Source: Mediterraneibacter agrestimuris
GTDB lineage: Bacteria; Bacillota; Clostridia; Lachnospirales; Lachnospiraceae
Assembly (NCBI RefSeq): GCF_943193195.1
Contig: NZ_CALPDG010000006.1
Coordinates: 62,001 to 126,000 of the forward strand
Direction: 5' to 3'
DNA: 64,000 nucleotides
Part shown: one piece after another, positions 51,805-60,315 of the stretch
Position numbering within the stretch: the first letter of the stretch is position 1
Layout: each line of letters starts with the position of its first letter
Notes under the pieces: generated by a model
Seen by the model: only the letters and a program-made list of their open reading frames with translations
The model's database searches: none
What the model was told of the DNA's origin: nothing
Made by a program: the position numbers and the translations under genes

Positions 51805-53001
51805 CTAGAACTCAATCGACTGGATCTTATTCTTCTCAATGTTATGTTTCTTCACATATCCAGTCAAGATCATCGTCAATGCTCCGTCTCCCGTCACATT
51901 GCAGGCTGTTCCAAAGCTATCCTGCAATGCAAAGATAGTCAGCATCAGCGCTGTTCCTGTCTCGTCAAATCCAAGCACTCCCGTAATCAGTCCGAGAGAC
52001 GCCATCACTGTTCCTCCCGGCACTCCCGGCGCGCCAATTGCAAAGACACCAAGCAGCAGGCAAAACAGAACCATCGTTCCCAGAGACGGAATTGTTCCAT
52101 ACAGAATCTTAGATACTGTCATCACAAAGAATACCTCAGTCAACACAGAGCCGCATAAGTGAATATTTGCAAACAGAGGAATTCCAAAGTCTACCATATC
52201 ATCTCTCAGAGTTGGTTCTGATTTCTTCGCACAGCGAAGAGCAACTGCCAGTGTCGCTGCTGAAGACATGGTTCCCACTGCCGTAATGTATGCCGAACCA
52301 TAATTTTTAATTACGTTCAGTGGATTGCTTCCTGAATAAATTCCACCAATTGCATAAAGTACTGTCAGCCAGATAAAATGTCCTGCCATAACGATCAGAA
52401 CAACCTCAATAAATACCGGAAGCTGCTTTGTAATTGTACCTTCATAAGATAAACTGCAGAAAGTCAGTGCGATAAATACCGGAAGTACCGGAATCACCAC
52501 ACGCTTCACAACTTCCAGCACAATACGCTGGAATTCATCCAGAATGCCTGTAATCACACGTGCCTTTGTCCATGTAGCCGCCAAACCAACCAGTACAGAA
52601 AATACAAGTGCACTCATAACAGACATAATCTGCGGAATGTCAAGCTGGAATACAACGTCGGGCAGCTTCTTCAATCCTTCTACCTCTGACACAATAGACA
52701 GATGCGGAATCAGTCCATATCCTGCTGCCATAGAACCAAGTGCTGCCGCAATTGATGACACATAAGCAATTCCCACTGCCACTCCCAGTATCCGGGACGC
52801 ATTATTCCCTAATTTAGTAATTGACGGTGCAATAAAACCAATGATGATCAACGGTACACAGAAGTTAATGAGCTGTCCGAGCACATATTTAAATGTAACT
52901 ACAACATTCATTACCTCTACATTTGCCACCTGACCAATCAAAATTCCGATAACTACCCCCAGTAATAGCCGAAATGGCAGGCTGTTTAATACTTTTTTCA
53001 T
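51805..53001 (-). CDS. Dicarboxylate/amino acid:cation symporter (DAACS family)
   Basis: A 398-aa transporter with eight membrane segments and two hairpin loops. Seen: VPLIIIGFIAPSITKLG, ITAVGTMSSAATLAVALRCAK (HP1 serine-rich loop), and GAPGVPGGTVMASLGL with LQDSFGTACNVTGDGALTMIL (HP2, substrate Asp and Asn). Substrate probably glutamate, aspartate, serine or a dicarboxylate. 110 bases upstream of the kinase on the same strand. Confidence 0.92.
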   Translation of the reverse strand: MKKVLNSLPFRLLLGVVIGILIGQVANVEVMNVVVTFKYVLGQLINFCVPLIIIGFIAPSITKLGNNASRILGVAVGIAYVSSIAAALGSMAAGYGLIPHLSIVSEVEGLKKLPDVVFQLDIPQIMSVMSALVFSVLVGLAATWTKARVITGILDEFQRIVLEVVKRVVIPVLPVFIALTFCSLSYEGTITKQLPVFIEVVLIVMAGHFIWLTVLYAIGGIYSGSNPLNVIKNYGSAYITAVGTMSSAATLAVALRCAKKSEPTLRDDMVDFGIPLFANIHLCGSVLTEVFFVMTVSKILYGTIPSLGTMVLFCLLLGVFAIGAPGVPGGTVMASLGLITGVLGFDETGTALMLTIFALQDSFGTACNVTGDGALTMILTGYVKKHNIEKNKIQSIEF

Positions 53002-53109
53002 AATGTAATCCTCTCTTCCTTTTATTGTCTGTATATATTATATGTTTTCTAGTATATCATAAACACAATTAATTTTACATACTCCCTCTCTCTTCTGTTT
53101 TTATTGTTG

Positions 53110-53139
53110 TAACAGTTCAGCCTTTCGGCTGCACTGTTA
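53110..53139. repeat. Short hairpin repeat at the niaR stop
   Basis: TAACAGTTCAGCC-TTTC-GGCTGCACTGTTA, 13 positions with one mismatch, two bases beyond the niaR stop. The left arm is identical to that at 39890. Confidence 0.7.
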
Positions 53140-53140
53140 C

Positions 53141-53650
53141 TTATTGTTCTACAAGAAGTCCCTTTTCTCTCAGCATCTCTTCAATCTCGTCTAAAGTATC
53201 CTCTGTATCTGCTTCCACCTTGTGGTAATGATATCCTGACGTCACATTTTTCAACGGACTGGACACACCGCTTTCAATATCTCTTAAAAACTCCTTCACC
53301 ATCTTCCGGGAGCGAATCCCCAACTCTGCTTCTAAATGTCCGTAAACTCTGTGATTGACGAACACATTGACCACATAACCGCCCAAATCCACAATCAGAT
53401 TCAACTCCTCTTCAAGCTGCTCATCCGTATGCCTGACCTTGAATACCCTGCTTGCAATATCAGGCACATGTAGAATATACCCACGGTTTGTAGACAAGAT
53501 ATCATAGCCTGCTGTACGTAGCAGAGCAATATCCTGCACAATCACCTGCCGGCTTACCTCACACTGCTTCGCAAGCGCTGTCCCCGATACGGGTGTTCTG
53601 CTGCTTTTTATTTGTTCAATAATATATGCTCTTCGCTCTGATCCGGTCAT
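53141..53650 (-). CDS. niaR: NiaR-type niacin-responsive transcriptional repressor
   Basis: A 169-aa repressor. N-terminal HTH_11 winged helix (ERRAYIIEQIKSSRTPVSGT, KQCEVSRQVIVQDIALLR), then the 3H domain with its three conserved histidines (VFVNHRVYGHLEAELGIRS and TSGYHYHKVEAD). Nicotinic acid is the co-repressor controlling NAD synthesis and niacin uptake genes. I start at the ATG at 53650; the longer frame would overlap the next gene. Targets are not visible here. Confidence 0.92.
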   Translation of the reverse strand: MTGSERRAYIIEQIKSSRTPVSGTALAKQCEVSRQVIVQDIALLRTAGYDILSTNRGYILHVPDIASRVFKVRHTDEQLEEELNLIVDLGGYVVNVFVNHRVYGHLEAELGIRSRKMVKEFLRDIESGVSSPLKNVTSGYHYHKVEADTEDTLDEIEEMLREKGLLVEQ

Positions 53651-53706
53651 GCTTGTTATATGCTCCTTTATTTTAATAGAATGTTGTCCTTTGGCGCTGT
53701 TATTAA

Positions 53707-56700
53707 TCATTTTATGACATGCTTCGCTACTGCATCGCATAACGCATCAATACTAATAGGTTTTGCCACATGAGCATTCATGCCGCTTTCTAAGGAAACC
53801 TGCACATCTTCAGCAAAAGCGTTTGCCGTCATGGCAATAATTGGAATCATCTTTGCATCCGGCCGTTTTAAATTCCTGATCATAGCAGTTGCCTCAAGAC
53901 CGTTCATCACCGGCATCTGAATATCCATAAGGATGGCATCATATGTTCCCGGACTTGTATTTTGGAACTCTGCAACTCCCATATGACCATTTTCCATCAC
54001 TGTTGATGTTGCTCCATGCATTTCCAGCAGCTCATATAAAATCTCAGAATTAATAGCATTATCCTCCACAACCAGGAAATGAAGCCCCTGAAGAATATTT
54101 TCGTTATTTACTTCTCCTGACCGGTCATATAAATTCTGCCCTGTCTGTTCTTCTGCTATTTTCCATTCCATCTCTATCTGAAAAGTTGTTCCCTGATGCA
54201 GCTGACTTTCCACGCTGATGGTTCCTTTCATAAGGTCTACCAATCCTTTGGTAATACTAAGCCCAAGACCAGTTCCTTCCACTTTCACTGTCTCTTTACT
54301 GCGTATAAATGGTTCAAATAAATGCTTCTTAAATTCCTCAGACATTCCGATTCCTGTATCACGGACCACAAAACGATACCGGACCCATTCTCCTTGCTGC
54401 TTTGCCGGAATCTCTTTTATATAAAAATCTACAGTTCCGCCTTCTGCCGTAAATTTAAACGCATTACCCAAAATATTAATGAGGATCTGATTAATACGCA
54501 GACCATCTCCCATAAAATATGGGTGTGAAACATCGTCCATATACACAGAGAACAAAATACCCGCATTTTTTGCCTGTGGAGCCATGATTGTCTTCAACTG
54601 CTCTACCTGTTCTACTATTGATATTCTTGTCTCATTCAACTGAATTTTAGATTGCTCAATCTGACTCATATCCAAGATATCATTGATCAGGCTCAGAAGA
54701 TGTTTAGAAGAAACTGAGATCTTCTGAAGGTAATCCTCCACTCTCTTTGTTTCATCCAGGTGAGCCAATGCCAGGGACGTCATTCCCATGATGGCGTTCA
54801 TAGGAGTACGGATATCATGACTCATAGAAGCAAGGAAATCACTTTTTGCCCTGCTGGCTTTCTCCGCCTGCTCCAGCGCTTCCTCCAGAGCCACCTTTGC
54901 CTGGTGCTCTGCCGCAAGCGTATCCGTTACATCTGCCCGTACCATACAGATCGTTTTGTGCGTTTCATTTCCCCATAAAACGTTGATCTGTTTATAACAC
55001 ACCTCCTCACTGCCCCGATGAGAAAGTACAAAATCATATCCTGACGGTGTTTCTTCCAGTTTTTGACTCATTTTCCTCAAATCAAATATATCCGGCACTT
55101 CCTCGGAATCATAAAATTCCTCCAGTTGCTTCAACACCACAGCATAATTGGGAAAAACATAAGGAGAAAGATTTTTTAGCACCATATCCCGAGTATAAAC
55201 CGTCATTATTTCGCTGTCCAGATCAAGAAAACATGCCATATCAAAGGTATATGCAATCATATTCAAAAGTCCCTGCTGCTCCCGCACAGATTCTGTAATA
55301 TCTGTTCTGGCCAGACAGACTCTGCCCAGGCGAAGATCCACTGCAAAAACCTTCAGACTCTTTGTGTTAATATTCCCATGTTCTGCCATCAAAGAATAGG
55401 ACATGGAATAAGAACCTTCTTTTTCGAGGCGGTGCAGAATGTACTGCGGATCTAGTCTCCTGACCACTTCTTCTCGCTCACCTGGAAGTACCTTGTCCCA
55501 CAACAGCCGTTCCAGTCTATGGTAATATTGTCCGTCCGCCATCTCATCATCAAAATCATTACTTGCCAGCATACGATACTGGTCATGAATCAAATCTACA
55601 TCTGCAACCATATCGTAGCTTTCCGCAGTCAGCTGATGAACCAGCTTTTCTCTTATGGTTTGATCGGTAATGTCTGTAACCGTAAGAATTCCAGTCACAT
55701 CTCCTGTATCCGGAGTCTCTACCAGAATCACCTTAAACTGAACGTATAGCCCCTGAGATCTATTAGGCAGCTTGATATAACAGTTTTGTATACGTTCCGT
55801 GTCCCCTCTCTGAAAAGCTTTCAGAGACGGTTCATTCAGATATGTATTCAAAAAGAGTTCCCGTTCTTTTTCATCTACAATCAGGCTGCCAACATTTGTA
55901 AAAAACACCTCTCTGTCATTACCAAATATCTCAAGTAAATGGGAATTCGTATAATCATCAATCTCCAGAATCACGTTCTTAGTTACATTACAATGTCCCA
56001 AAATCAAAGTCTCTTTTCCGAACTGCCTGTGATGCTGGAAAATCATGTTTTCATACTGCTGGCGCATCTGCTCCTGCGCTTCCCGTTCTTCCGTAATATC
56101 ATTAAAACTCACACAAATTCTTACATCTTCACCCTCCCTTTGAATTACAGAAAATGATGATTTTATCCAAATATACATGTCTGACCCCTTTTTCAGACGA
56201 TATGACATTTCATAGCGATCCCACCTTTCAGCAATGCAGCGCCTTATGTTACGGCTGACATATTCCCGGTCCTCTGGGTGAATCCCTTCCATAGTATCCT
56301 TTGTATATAGATCCTGCACCTCATCATAGGTCATACCCACCATTTTTGCAAACCCATTTGATATAAACTCTGGTACAATCGAACCATCTCTCTTATTACA
56401 TAGAACTACTACACCGCCGGGAAGGAACTGAAGTACTGTCTGAAAATACTGCTCCAGCCGTTCCTTCTCTCTCCGTGCTAAGATTTCATCCGTCACATCA
56501 CGAATATATTTTACGTAAGCCGGCATTCCATTCCAGGTAATCTTATGAAATTTAGTTTCCAAAAAGCGTTCCTCTTCATACACCGGCATGTCATGATATT
56601 TTCCGTCATGCTCATGGCTTTTCAAAGTACAGAAAGAACAGGGGGCTGTTTTGCCATGAAGCGCTTCATAGCACTTCTGACCAATATAACATGATGGTTC

Positions 56701-57195
56701 GTATGCAGCATTATGGTGATTGATATAAAGCAGTTCGTAGGTTTCTCTGTGAATGACATAGACTTCATCTGCTGTTTCATCGGCAATACTCTGGAACAAG
56801 TACTCCTGAGCAGACATTTCCACAAGAAATCCATACAGCATTTTGAGTTCTGTTCCTTCCACTGCCCCATTCATATGGCACCACTTAAGTCCGTCGTTCT
56901 TGTGAAGTATCCTGAAATATAAATCCAAACGAGACTGGGTTTGGAGTGTGCTCATTACCCTCTCATAATCTTCCTGATATATTACATTTAAAAAATCTTT
57001 CTTTAACAGCGCCTGAAACTCTTCATGGGAATATCCGCAAAATGCCGGTAATTTTTTAGAAAACCATTCAGGAATCAGATGCCCATTTTCAATACTGCAG
57101 CAAATTGCTCCTCCCGGAAACATCTCAAGGATATCCTGATGCATGGCATCTGTCAGTTTATTTTGGTAAGATAAAATCCCTTGTAAATTTTTCAC
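53707..57195 (-). CDS. PAS-rich hybrid sensor histidine kinase with receiver domain
   Basis: A 1162-aa cytoplasmic hybrid kinase. About five or six PAS/PAC units fill residues 1-780 (e.g. FLPGGVVVLCNKRDGSIVPE ... YRLKKGSDMYIWIKSSF). Then HisKA with the phospho-His in SMSHDIRTPMNAIMGMTSLA, HATPase (INILGNAFKFTAEGG; VRDTGIGMSEE; GTGLGLSITKGL) and a C-terminal receiver with phospho-Asp in DAILMDIQMPVMNGLEA and Lys in AHVAKPIS. No membrane segments. One PAS carries a Cys-rich CYEALHGKTAPCSFC, possibly a redox or metal site. Start: GTG at 57195 with AAGGGG 6 bases upstream is better than the GTG nine codons earlier. Confidence 0.9.
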   Translation of the reverse strand: MKNLQGILSYQNKLTDAMHQDILEMFPGGAICCSIENGHLIPEWFSKKLPAFCGYSHEEFQALLKKDFLNVIYQEDYERVMSTLQTQSRLDLYFRILHKNDGLKWCHMNGAVEGTELKMLYGFLVEMSAQEYLFQSIADETADEVYVIHRETYELLYINHHNAAYEPSCYIGQKCYEALHGKTAPCSFCTLKSHEHDGKYHDMPVYEEERFLETKFHKITWNGMPAYVKYIRDVTDEILARREKERLEQYFQTVLQFLPGGVVVLCNKRDGSIVPEFISNGFAKMVGMTYDEVQDLYTKDTMEGIHPEDREYVSRNIRRCIAERWDRYEMSYRLKKGSDMYIWIKSSFSVIQREGEDVRICVSFNDITEEREAQEQMRQQYENMIFQHHRQFGKETLILGHCNVTKNVILEIDDYTNSHLLEIFGNDREVFFTNVGSLIVDEKERELFLNTYLNEPSLKAFQRGDTERIQNCYIKLPNRSQGLYVQFKVILVETPDTGDVTGILTVTDITDQTIREKLVHQLTAESYDMVADVDLIHDQYRMLASNDFDDEMADGQYYHRLERLLWDKVLPGEREEVVRRLDPQYILHRLEKEGSYSMSYSLMAEHGNINTKSLKVFAVDLRLGRVCLARTDITESVREQQGLLNMIAYTFDMACFLDLDSEIMTVYTRDMVLKNLSPYVFPNYAVVLKQLEEFYDSEEVPDIFDLRKMSQKLEETPSGYDFVLSHRGSEEVCYKQINVLWGNETHKTICMVRADVTDTLAAEHQAKVALEEALEQAEKASRAKSDFLASMSHDIRTPMNAIMGMTSLALAHLDETKRVEDYLQKISVSSKHLLSLINDILDMSQIEQSKIQLNETRISIVEQVEQLKTIMAPQAKNAGILFSVYMDDVSHPYFMGDGLRINQILINILGNAFKFTAEGGTVDFYIKEIPAKQQGEWVRYRFVVRDTGIGMSEEFKKHLFEPFIRSKETVKVEGTGLGLSITKGLVDLMKGTISVESQLHQGTTFQIEMEWKIAEEQTGQNLYDRSGEVNNENILQGLHFLVVEDNAINSEILYELLEMHGATSTVMENGHMGVAEFQNTSPGTYDAILMDIQMPVMNGLEATAMIRNLKRPDAKMIPIIAMTANAFAEDVQVSLESGMNAHVAKPISIDALCDAVAKHVIK

Positions 57196-57353
57196 GTCTA
57201 TCCCCTTCCTTCTTCTCAGCACAAATTAGTTTTTCATAAGTTTTTATCATTTTACCAGTCTATTTCTCCTAATTAATTCTATCATGGATGTATGCTCTCG
57301 TAAATGTTTTTTACCTCACACTACTATTACTACTATTACCCCGTTTTCATTTA

Positions 57354-57459
57354 GTTACTGTTCACACCCTACGGGTGCTCCAGTAACAATATCCAGCTCC
57401 GATACTGTACTGATCCGCGACCGTGCAGCGTAGTGCACGGCCCGGATGTAAACAGTGAC
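57354..57459. repeat. Dispersed structured repeat, GC-rich form
   Basis: GTTACTG (57354) pairs with CAGTAAC (57381-57387) around CACCC-TAC-GGGTG; then ATCCG/CGGAT (57413-57417 with 57443-57447) encloses CCGTGCA/TGCACGG. GTTACTGTT at the left end also nearly matches AACAGTGAC at the right end. The CACC-TAC-GGTG and TGCAGC-GTGCA cores are shared with the copies at 28370 and 30181. Confidence 0.7.
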
Positions 57460-57516
57460 TTCGTTTATACTAAAAGCAGACAGCCAAAATTGCTGTCTGC
57501 TTTTAGTATAAACGAA
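57460..57516 (-). terminator. Perfect 25-pair palindrome, terminator of the uxuA operon
   Basis: Two 25-base arms (57460-57484 and 57492-57516) are perfect complements with a 7-base loop; the core is AAAAGCAGACAGC/GCTGTCTGCTTTT, a bidirectional terminator design. The arms extend 12 pairs beyond the A/T tracts. Confidence 0.8.
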
Positions 57517-57555
57517 ATTTCAAAATATTTTTTTCGGCGATCTGGCATTCCTTCT

Positions 57556-58632
57556 TTATTCTTGCACTTTACCATCTGTCTTTTCTAACATGTCCCAGCA
57601 TCCCCACAGATACATTATTCCGAGTGCACGGTCATAAAGTCCATAACCCGGTCTACACTTTTCACCCCAAATATGCCGTCCATGATCCGGTCTCACATAG
57701 CCTTTGTACCCACAGTCATGATATGCTTTCACAATATCCAAAATTCCTGTATCGCCATCGCAATCACGATGAGATGCTTCTGTAAAATCTCCATTTGGAT
57801 AGTGCCGTACATTTCTAATATGTGCAAATGCAATTCGGTCACAATAGGTCCTGATAATATCTGAAACATCGTTTTTCTGATTTGCGCCTAATGATCCGGA
57901 ACATAAACAGAGGCAGTTATATTCATCATCTACCATTTCAAGGAACCGTCCGATAGATTCCTTATCACACAGCAAGCGGGGTATGCCAATAATGTCCCAC
58001 GGCGGATCATCCTGATGGATTGCCATTTTAATTCCTGTCTCATGGCATGTCGGCATGATCGCCTCTAAAAAATATTTCAGGTTATCCCATAATTTTGCTT
58101 TTGTAACAGGACGATACGCCTCGAAAAGTTCATCCAACTTTGCCATTCTCTCAGGTTCCCATCCTGGAAACGTCATACCATGCAGATTATTTAATATATA
58201 TTCTGCCATCTCTTTATAATCATCCTGTATGCGATCCTTTTCATAAAATAATGCCGTAGAACCATCTTCTAACGGATGAAAAAGATCCGTTCTTGTCCAG
58301 TCGAAAATCGGCATGAAATTGTAAGTTACAACTTTTACACCAAATTTAGACAGATTACGAAGTGTCGCCTTATAGTTTTCGATATATTTATCTCGCGTAG
58401 GAAGTCCGATTTTAATATCATCATGTACATTGACACTTTCTACCACCTCCATATGAAAGCCTGAGCCTTCAATCTGACGGCGAGCTTCTTCTATTTCTTC
58501 TATTTCCCATATTTCACCGGCTGCCTTGTCATGCAATGCCCATACAAGACCTGTCACTCCCGGAATCTGTCTGATCATATCCGGAGTAATACTGTCATTT
58601 CCTTCTCCGTACCAACGGAATGTCATTTTCAT
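57556..58632 (-). CDS. uxuA: Mannonate dehydratase
   Basis: A 358-aa TIM-barrel dehydratase converting D-mannonate to 2-keto-3-deoxygluconate. Seen: MTFRWYGEGND at the start, MAIHQDDPPW with metal ligand His, CLCSGSLGANQKNDV, IAFAHIRNVRHYPNGDFTEASHRDCDGD and VRPDHGRHIWGE. AAAGGAG before the ATG at 58632 decides the start; it overlaps no neighbour, and the upstream PHI gene ends 15 bases inside the longer frame. uxuB and kdg genes are not in view. Confidence 0.94.
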   Translation of the reverse strand: MKMTFRWYGEGNDSITPDMIRQIPGVTGLVWALHDKAAGEIWEIEEIEEARRQIEGSGFHMEVVESVNVHDDIKIGLPTRDKYIENYKATLRNLSKFGVKVVTYNFMPIFDWTRTDLFHPLEDGSTALFYEKDRIQDDYKEMAEYILNNLHGMTFPGWEPERMAKLDELFEAYRPVTKAKLWDNLKYFLEAIMPTCHETGIKMAIHQDDPPWDIIGIPRLLCDKESIGRFLEMVDDEYNCLCLCSGSLGANQKNDVSDIIRTYCDRIAFAHIRNVRHYPNGDFTEASHRDCDGDTGILDIVKAYHDCGYKGYVRPDHGRHIWGEKCRPGYGLYDRALGIMYLWGCWDMLEKTDGKVQE

Positions 58633-58646
58633 AATACTATTCTCCT

Positions 58647-59189
58647 TTACCAATGCATATTTGTAGCCGACTCGTTTGAGGTATTATCACGATAACTTAA
58701 CAATAAACATAGCGCATCAAGTGTAATATGAAGACTCTGATCAAACAGTGAACTTAACAGCTGAATGGAACCTCTCGTTTCTTTGGCATCACATTTCACT
58801 GTACCCGGAATAATAAGAACAAATCTCGCAAAATCCGCTAGCGGAGAGTCCGCTTTGCTTATCACTGCGATTACCACACAGCCTTTATCCGCTGCTTTTT
58901 TTGCATCGTTTACTACATTTATACTTTTACCCGAACCAGATACTGCAATAAACACATCTTTTTCATCTACTGCCGGAGTAATAGTTTCTCCCACAACAAA
59001 CACCGTATACCCCAGATGCATGAGACGCATAGCAAATCCCTTTGCCAAAAGCCCTGACCGTCCCTCTCCGCACACAAAGATTCTTTTCTCCTTATTTACT
59101 TCGCTAATAACTGCCTGAAGCTCTTTTTCATCAACTTTATCAATAACCTCATCTATTTCGTTCATTATAGTGCGCAGCACATCTATCAT
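58647..59189 (-). CDS. hxlB: 6-phospho-3-hexuloisomerase (SIS domain)
   Basis: A 180-aa SIS-domain isomerase. Seen: FVCGEGRSGLLAKGFAMRLMHLGY, SGSGKSINVVNDAKKA and CDAKETRGSIQLLSSLFDQS, the typical PHI pattern. It interconverts 3-hexulose-6-phosphate and fructose-6-phosphate in the ribulose monophosphate pathway. SD AGGAGG lies in the last codons of the preceding HPS gene (6-base gap), so the two are made as a pair. Confidence 0.88.
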   Translation of the reverse strand: MIDVLRTIMNEIDEVIDKVDEKELQAVISEVNKEKRIFVCGEGRSGLLAKGFAMRLMHLGYTVFVVGETITPAVDEKDVFIAVSGSGKSINVVNDAKKAADKGCVVIAVISKADSPLADFARFVLIIPGTVKCDAKETRGSIQLLSSLFDQSLHITLDALCLLLSYRDNTSNESATNMHW

Positions 59190-59195
59190 AGACCT

Positions 59196-59822
59196 TTACC
59201 TCCTAAGCATCTTTGCAAATTCTTTTACAGCCGCTGTAATGTCCTCTGCTCTGGCAATTGCGGCGCCTACAATAACGATATCTGCTCCTGCCCTCTTCAT
59301 AATTTCTATCGTATCTAATGTAACACCGCCTGCCACAGCAATTTTTTTAATTCCATCCAACTGACTGCACATATGAACAACCAGCTCTTTAAGATTCTTT
59401 CCTTGATCATCCGAAGGAAGATGCACGCAGAAAATCGCATCTGAAAATTCCTTTTTCAGCACCTTAAGTTTTTCCTCCGTCACTTCTAAAAGGTCTATCA
59501 TGTATTCTTTCTCGTATTCAAGTGCAACTTTCTGACATGCCTTAAGCGTTGATACAGAAGCAAAACCCATTACCGTAGGAATATCACATCCCGCTTTATA
59601 CGCTTCTCTAAACTCATATTCCCCTTCATCACAAGTCTTAATATCTGCTAAAATACATTGTTCCGGATATTTTTCCTTCAATATTTTTACACTGCCTGCC
59701 AGTCCGAAATCTTTAATCAGCGAAGTTCCCACTTCAATAATATCAGCATAACCTCCGGTCAGTCTTATAATCTCGTCTGCCCTTTCCAGGGATACCCTGT
59801 CTATTGCTGTCTGTAACCGCAT
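59196..59822 (-). CDS. hxlA: 3-hexulose-6-phosphate synthase / keto-gulonate-phosphate decarboxylase family enzyme
   Basis: A 208-aa OMPDC-superfamily barrel. DIKTCDEGEYEFREAYKAGCD carries the Asp-x-Lys-x-x-Asp active-site motif; AVAGGVTLDTIEIM and GADIVIVGAAI bind phosphate. HPS makes hexulose-6-phosphate from formaldehyde and ribulose-5-phosphate; the sister activity is 3-keto-L-gulonate-6-phosphate decarboxylation. Pairing with PHI favours HPS, but the yiaK-TRAP context would fit a KGPDC. Sequence alone does not settle it. SD GAGGAGAAGTAA. Confidence 0.8.
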   Translation of the reverse strand: MRLQTAIDRVSLERADEIIRLTGGYADIIEVGTSLIKDFGLAGSVKILKEKYPEQCILADIKTCDEGEYEFREAYKAGCDIPTVMGFASVSTLKACQKVALEYEKEYMIDLLEVTEEKLKVLKKEFSDAIFCVHLPSDDQGKNLKELVVHMCSQLDGIKKIAVAGGVTLDTIEIMKRAGADIVIVGAAIARAEDITAAVKEFAKMLRR

Positions 59823-59841
59823 TTACTTCTCCTCTGTCATC

Positions 59842-60297
59842 CTATACTTTTATCTTTAACACAATCTTTTTTACTTTGCAGCTTTCTCCCGCTACACATC
59901 TTGGTTTATGTGCATCCTCTGGAGAAACCACTGCAAAATCTCCGGCTTCAAGAAAAATCTTCCCACTGTTTTCCGGTTCCTCAAAAAACAACAGATCATT
60001 TTTGCTGTCATAGGGTACAGCTTCTTTCAGACTCTCTCTTTTTACATAACCAAACATTTCCTTTCCGGAAACTACATACTGAATATCAAAATATCGATCA
60101 TGTGCCTCGAACTTGCACTCTTCCCAAGGCATGGTAGTATATTCCTGTACATTTGCATATATCACATCTCCTTCAATTTCAATGATACCTGTTGGTAGGG
60201 CATCCAATTCTTGTGTTCTCAGAAATTGATAGGCTTTTATAAATTTTTCTGACAGATAATCGTATTTATCAGCCAGTTTCAGATTAGCCGTCAACAT
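59842..60297 (-). CDS. YhcH/YjgK/YiaL (DUF386) family protein
   Basis: A 151-aa cupin-like protein. Seen: FEAHDRYFDIQYVVSGKEMFGY and the C-terminal AVVSPEDAHKPRCVAGE, with the conserved His and Glu of the DUF386 metal site. YiaL sits in the E. coli yiaKLMNOPQRS cluster and relatives are sugar-acid or sialic-acid anomerases. Here it also sits beside a TRAP transporter and yiaK. SD AAGGAGAAAAGTTT. Confidence 0.9.
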   Translation of the reverse strand: MLTANLKLADKYDYLSEKFIKAYQFLRTQELDALPTGIIEIEGDVIYANVQEYTTMPWEECKFEAHDRYFDIQYVVSGKEMFGYVKRESLKEAVPYDSKNDLLFFEEPENSGKIFLEAGDFAVVSPEDAHKPRCVAGESCKVKKIVLKIKV

Positions 60298-60315
60298 AAA
60301 CTTTTCTCCTTTTTA

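Larger units (their letters stand above)
57196..57555. other. Repeat-filled intergenic region
   Basis: Between uxuA (ending 57556) and the hybrid kinase start. Holds the structured repeat at 57354-57459 and the 57-base palindrome at 57460-57516. No gene seen. Confidence 0.6.
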
